NCBI GenBank assembly: GCA_041497995.1
Contig: JBGQHM010000327.1
Coordinates: 1 to 7,617, forward strand
Direction of reading: 5' to 3'
Source: DATKMS01 sp041497995
GTDB lineage: Bacteria > Desulfobacterota > Binatia > HRBIN30
DNA length: 7,617 bases
Part shown: positions 4,886 to 7,617 of the stretch, piece after piece
How the letters are laid out: the number at the start of each line of letters is the position of its first letter
Position numbering within the stretch: position 1 is the first letter of the stretch
The notes under the pieces: model-generated
Told to the model about the DNA's origin: nothing
What the model saw: only the letters and a program-made list of their open reading frames with translations
Databases searched by the model: none
Position numbers and translations under genes: made by a program

Positions 4886-7617
4886 ATGGTAAGGTCACGG
4901 GATCGGAGCTTTTCGGTCATGTTGCTGTTCGCAGCGGCGTTGCTGGCCGTCAGCCTCGAAGTGCGCCCGGCAGCGGCCGGTGACGGGAGCATCGTCATCG
5001 CCAACGGCATCACTACTAGCGCGCCGACGGGATGGTCCCTCGCTCCTCGGTTCTACGCAAACGCCCAGGAGATCGTGAACGTGCCCGCGGGGGCCGCGCC
5101 TGACCAGATCGGCGGAGGGCTCGCCAACGTCATGATCACCACGGAGACGCGCATCGACCACGCCGACGCGGTCCACCGACTCAAAGAGATCGCCAGTGAG
5201 ACGCAATCGCCTTCGGTGTTTCTCGACGTCTGCGGCTGGCCAGCCCTGCAACGCCGCTACCTGGCACCGCAGGAGCAACGGGGCGAGTCCGAGGCAGCGC
5301 ACTCTGAGATGATCCTGCGGGTGACGACGGCGGTTGCCGTCGATGCCCGCCTGGTCCGGCTCGAGGGTCTCGTGCCACCCGATGCGGCGTCGGTCGGCGA
5401 CCAGGTGGAGTCGTTTGGCCGTAGCTTGTCGTGTCCGGCGCGGACCGACCCCAGCCAGACCCAGCAGGAGCTCGACAATCTTCGTAGTAGCGCGCCGCTC
5501 AAGATCTCGTTCGCCGTTCCCACGTTGGCAGCTCCCGACTCTGCGCGGAACCGAGGCGCCCTTGACCGTCTGCGTGCACTGGCCTGGAAGCTGGTGACGC
5601 CAGCCGCGGCCTACGCCGCCTCACCCAGACCAGCCCAGCGGGTCTCCGCCGTCAGCGAGATGGAGGTGGCGGTCTCGACCAACGGTCAGAACATAGTAGT
5701 CGCGGGCCAATTCGCCTACAGCAACTCGCAAGACGGGGGCGTCAGCTTTCCCTTCACCGGCTTTACTTCGTACGCCAACTTTGGCGATGCGTCGGTCGCC
5801 TTCGCCCAAAGCGGGAATTTCTACCTGGCCAATATCAACAAAACAGCGGGTTGCCCCGATGCGACATTTGGCAACGGCTGTGCAACCGGTATCGCGCGCT
5901 CGACCGACAACGGCAGGTCGTTCCCCTTCTTGGCCAACGCGGTCACCTGTGCCACCGGCGCGGGCGGCTGCTTTCCGGACCAGGAGCATATCGCCGCCGA
6001 CCGCGTCAACGCCGCACCCGGCGGCCTCGACCAAGTCTATTCCGTCTGGCGGAATTTCCCGGGCGGTATCGCATCGATCGTGTGCTCGGCGGATAGTGGC
6101 GCGACCTGGACCGCGCCCGTCGTCGTCGATGCCGCCGGACGTGTACCGCGCGTGACGGTGGGCTCGGACGGATTCGCCTACGTCATCTACGTCAGCGGCT
6201 CCAACATCATGATCCACAAGTACAGCACCTGCAGCTCTGGTCTCACGGCGCAGGCGGGTTTTCCGAAGCCGATCACCGCACTCACCGGCGTTGTGTGTCC
6301 GGTGCCGGGCCTGGACCGCTGCAACGACGGCAACCTGCTCGCCAGTTACATGGCCGCAGTTGACGATACGAACCCGGCGCATGTCTACATGGCGTATGCG
6401 AACAACACCGTAGCGCCGCCGCCACAGAATACCGCCAACGAGAACGTCCTGGTACGCGACTCGACCGACGGTGGGTCCACGTGGTCCGCCGCCGTGATCG
6501 TCAACTCGCTAGTAGTCGGGCGGCGCTTCATGCCCTGGGTCTGCGCGCAAGGCGGCGCTGCCCGTGTCGCTTGGTACGATCGCCGCGCAGCTGTCAGTGG
6601 AAGTACCAACGATTTGACCGACTATTTTTGTGGGAGCGCCTCGACTGTCGGCGGAGTCCTGACTGCCGGCACGGAGATCAAGCTGACTGAGAGCGCAGAC
6701 GCACAATGCGCCGCCGGCCAAACGCCGGCGAGTGCTGCCAGCTGGTCATGCTCCGTACGTGCAACCGCGGATTCGGAGTCGTGCTCCGTGCAGCCACAGT
6801 TGGCAGGTCGATGCTGCGACAATACGATGCCCAACTGTCCTGGCTCGCAGCAGCCTTGTGATTTTACGTCGGGGCCAGCCTGTCCTAGCGGTGAGACGTG
6901 CAACGGTGGTGGCGGCTGTCCCAAGTACGGTGACTACAACGGCAACGCCTGCGCTGCGGGGCGAGTCTTCACGGCCTGGGCGTCGGCCGTCCCGCCAACG
7001 GGCATCACACCCGACAGCCAGATCGACGTGTTTGTCGCCTCGAAACTGGCCGACGGCGCGCCCGATCTGTCGATCACGAAAACCGACTCGCCCGATCCAG
7101 TCATCGCCGGCACGACCCTCGCCTATACGATTACTGTCACCAACGGCGCTGCAGCCACAGCTCTCAACGTCGCAGTGAGCGATACCACGCCCGCGAACAC
7201 GACCTTTCAGTCCGCGAGCTCCACAACCTTCACCTGCAGTGGCGTGGCGGTGGGCGGAACCGGAACTCTCACGTGCACCAACCCATTCATGGCGCAGAGC
7301 GAAGTGGACACGATTACTGTGGTGGTGAACGTCGACGCGAGCACGCCGAAGGGTACGATGATCAGCAACACGGCGACGGTCAGCAGCGACGATACGGACC
7401 CAACACCGGGCGACAACTCGGTGACCCAGATGACGACGGTCGACACGCAGGCAGATCTCGCTGTCACCAAGCTCGATTTTCCCGACCCGCTGCTCATATC
7501 GAGCGAGGACATCCACTACACCATCACCGTCACGAACGCTGGGCCGTCGAACGCGACGAACTTCGTGCTGAGCGATCCGATTCCGACGCATACGACGTTC
7601 CGGTCACTGACGAGTCC
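4886..7617 (+). CDS. Exported modular protein: signal peptide, BNR/Asp-box beta-propeller, Cys-rich insert, DUF11 repeats (3' end beyond window)
   Basis: The frame is open from ATG 4886 to the window edge, giving at least 910 residues with no stop. Residues 1-31 form a Sec signal peptide: basic RSRDR, hydrophobic VMLLFAAALLAV, then RPAAA before a likely cleavage site. Residues about 32-230 are unrecognised. A second short hydrophobic, Ala-rich stretch (LAWKLVTPAAAYAAS, 232-246) precedes the propeller. Asp-box motifs follow: SQDGGVSF (281-288), STDNGRSF (339-346), SADSGATW (401-408) and STDGGSTW (526-533), plus AWYDRR (562-567) and GDYNG (682-686), all typical of sialidase-like BNR propellers. 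Eleven cysteines lie in 608-689. A DUF11 domain starts near 727 (Cys784 and Cys797 within it) and a second near 857 is cut by the window. I see no convincing sialidase active-site set, so an adhesion or surface role is inferred rather than enzymatic activity. It is transcribed divergently from the esterase genes, with no sign of functional linkage. Confidence 0.88.
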   Translation, partial: MVRSRDRSFSVMLLFAAALLAVSLEVRPAAAGDGSIVIANGITTSAPTGWSLAPRFYANAQEIVNVPAGAAPDQIGGGLANVMITTETRIDHADAVHRLKEIASETQSPSVFLDVCGWPALQRRYLAPQEQRGESEAAHSEMILRVTTAVAVDARLVRLEGLVPPDAASVGDQVESFGRSLSCPARTDPSQTQQELDNLRSSAPLKISFAVPTLAAPDSARNRGALDRLRALAWKLVTPAAAYAASPRPAQRVSAVSEMEVAVSTNGQNIVVAGQFAYSNSQDGGVSFPFTGFTSYANFGDASVAFAQSGNFYLANINKTAGCPDATFGNGCATGIARSTDNGRSFPFLANAVTCATGAGGCFPDQEHIAADRVNAAPGGLDQVYSVWRNFPGGIASIVCSADSGATWTAPVVVDAAGRVPRVTVGSDGFAYVIYVSGSNIMIHKYSTCSSGLTAQAGFPKPITALTGVVCPVPGLDRCNDGNLLASYMAAVDDTNPAHVYMAYANNTVAPPPQNTANENVLVRDSTDGGSTWSAAVIVNSLVVGRRFMPWVCAQGGAARVAWYDRRAAVSGSTNDLTDYFCGSASTVGGVLTAGTEIKLTESADAQCAAGQTPASAASWSCSVRATADSESCSVQPQLAGRCCDNTMPNCPGSQQPCDFTSGPACPSGETCNGGGGCPKYGDYNGNACAAGRVFTAWASAVPPTGITPDSQIDVFVASKLADGAPDLSITKTDSPDPVIAGTTLAYTITVTNGAAATALNVAVSDTTPANTTFQSASSTTFTCSGVAVGGTGTLTCTNPFMAQSEVDTITVVVNVDASTPKGTMISNTATVSSDDTDPTPGDNSVTQMTTVDTQADLAVTKLDFPDPLLISSEDIHYTITVTNAGPSNATNFVLSDPIPTHTTFRSLTS
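7064..7617 (+). repeat. Tandem DUF11 (B_ant_repeat-type) domains, second one truncated by the window
   Basis: Two protein-level repeats start exactly 130 codons apart, at residues 727 and 857. Shared landmarks: DLSITK versus DLAVTK, DSPDP versus DFPDP, YTITVTN in both, VSDTTP versus LSDPIP, and ANTTFQS versus THTTFRS. DUF11 domains are Ig-like modules of surface and secreted proteins, often in long arrays with an outer-membrane or cell-wall anchor or a sorting domain at the C-terminus. More copies may follow outside the window. Identity at DNA level looks modest, so these are old duplications rather than a recent expansion. Confidence 0.85.

Noticed and set aside
5621..6382. A 253-codon minus-strand frame opposite the propeller.
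   Set aside because: The plus strand here encodes three Asp boxes in one uninterrupted frame; the minus frame has no motif and is a high-GC shadow.
6746..7591. A 281-codon minus-strand frame opposite the Cys-rich and DUF11 region.
   Set aside because: The plus-strand frame has clear DUF11 repeats at a 130-residue spacing; the minus translation is Arg/Val/Gly-rich without any family resemblance.
4886..7617. A functional exo-sialidase.
   Set aside because: Asp boxes are structural and occur in many propellers; I could not identify the arginine triad, Tyr/Glu nucleophile pair or RIP motif needed for sialidase activity.

Overview
This is a high-GC bacterial window with two gene blocks and no RNA genes, CRISPR arrays, insertion sequences or phage genes that I can see. 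Signal peptide, Shine-Dalgarno sites and gene families point to an environmental bacterium. The secreted Asp-box/DUF11 protein with a Cys-rich insert would fit an uncultured deltaproteobacterial-type or Binatota-like lineage, but that placement is a weak inference from style.

Layout: positions 1-74 hold the last codons of a plus-strand gene that looks like a repeat-propeller (PQQ-like) protein. A 49-bp convergent gap with a degenerate 7-8 bp repeat follows. Three minus-strand genes then read leftwards from 4547: a family VIII esterase/beta-lactamase-like serine hydrolase (4547-3384), a type B carboxylesterase (3365-1824; GTG start, 18 bp after the previous stop) and an AMP-forming acyl-CoA synthetase (1662-124). 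The gap between the last two carries two related perfect hairpins whose stems differ by a compensatory base pair. A 338-bp divergent intergenic region (4548-4885) follows. From 4886 a plus-strand reading frame stays open to the window edge at 7617 and encodes at least 910 residues.

The minus-strand genes make chemical sense together: two different serine esterases could release a carboxylic acid from an ester or lactone, and the ligase would activate that acid as a CoA thioester for catabolism. Neither esterase has an evident signal peptide, so the route is probably cytoplasmic. The substrate cannot be read from the sequence.

The plus-strand gene encodes a probably exported modular protein: signal peptide, an unrecognised N-terminal domain, a BNR/Asp-box beta-propeller whose last blade seems interrupted by a Cys-rich insert, and then tandem DUF11 repeats that continue out of the window. 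It is the longest gene and the least explained part. I see no convincing new defence or mobile system here.
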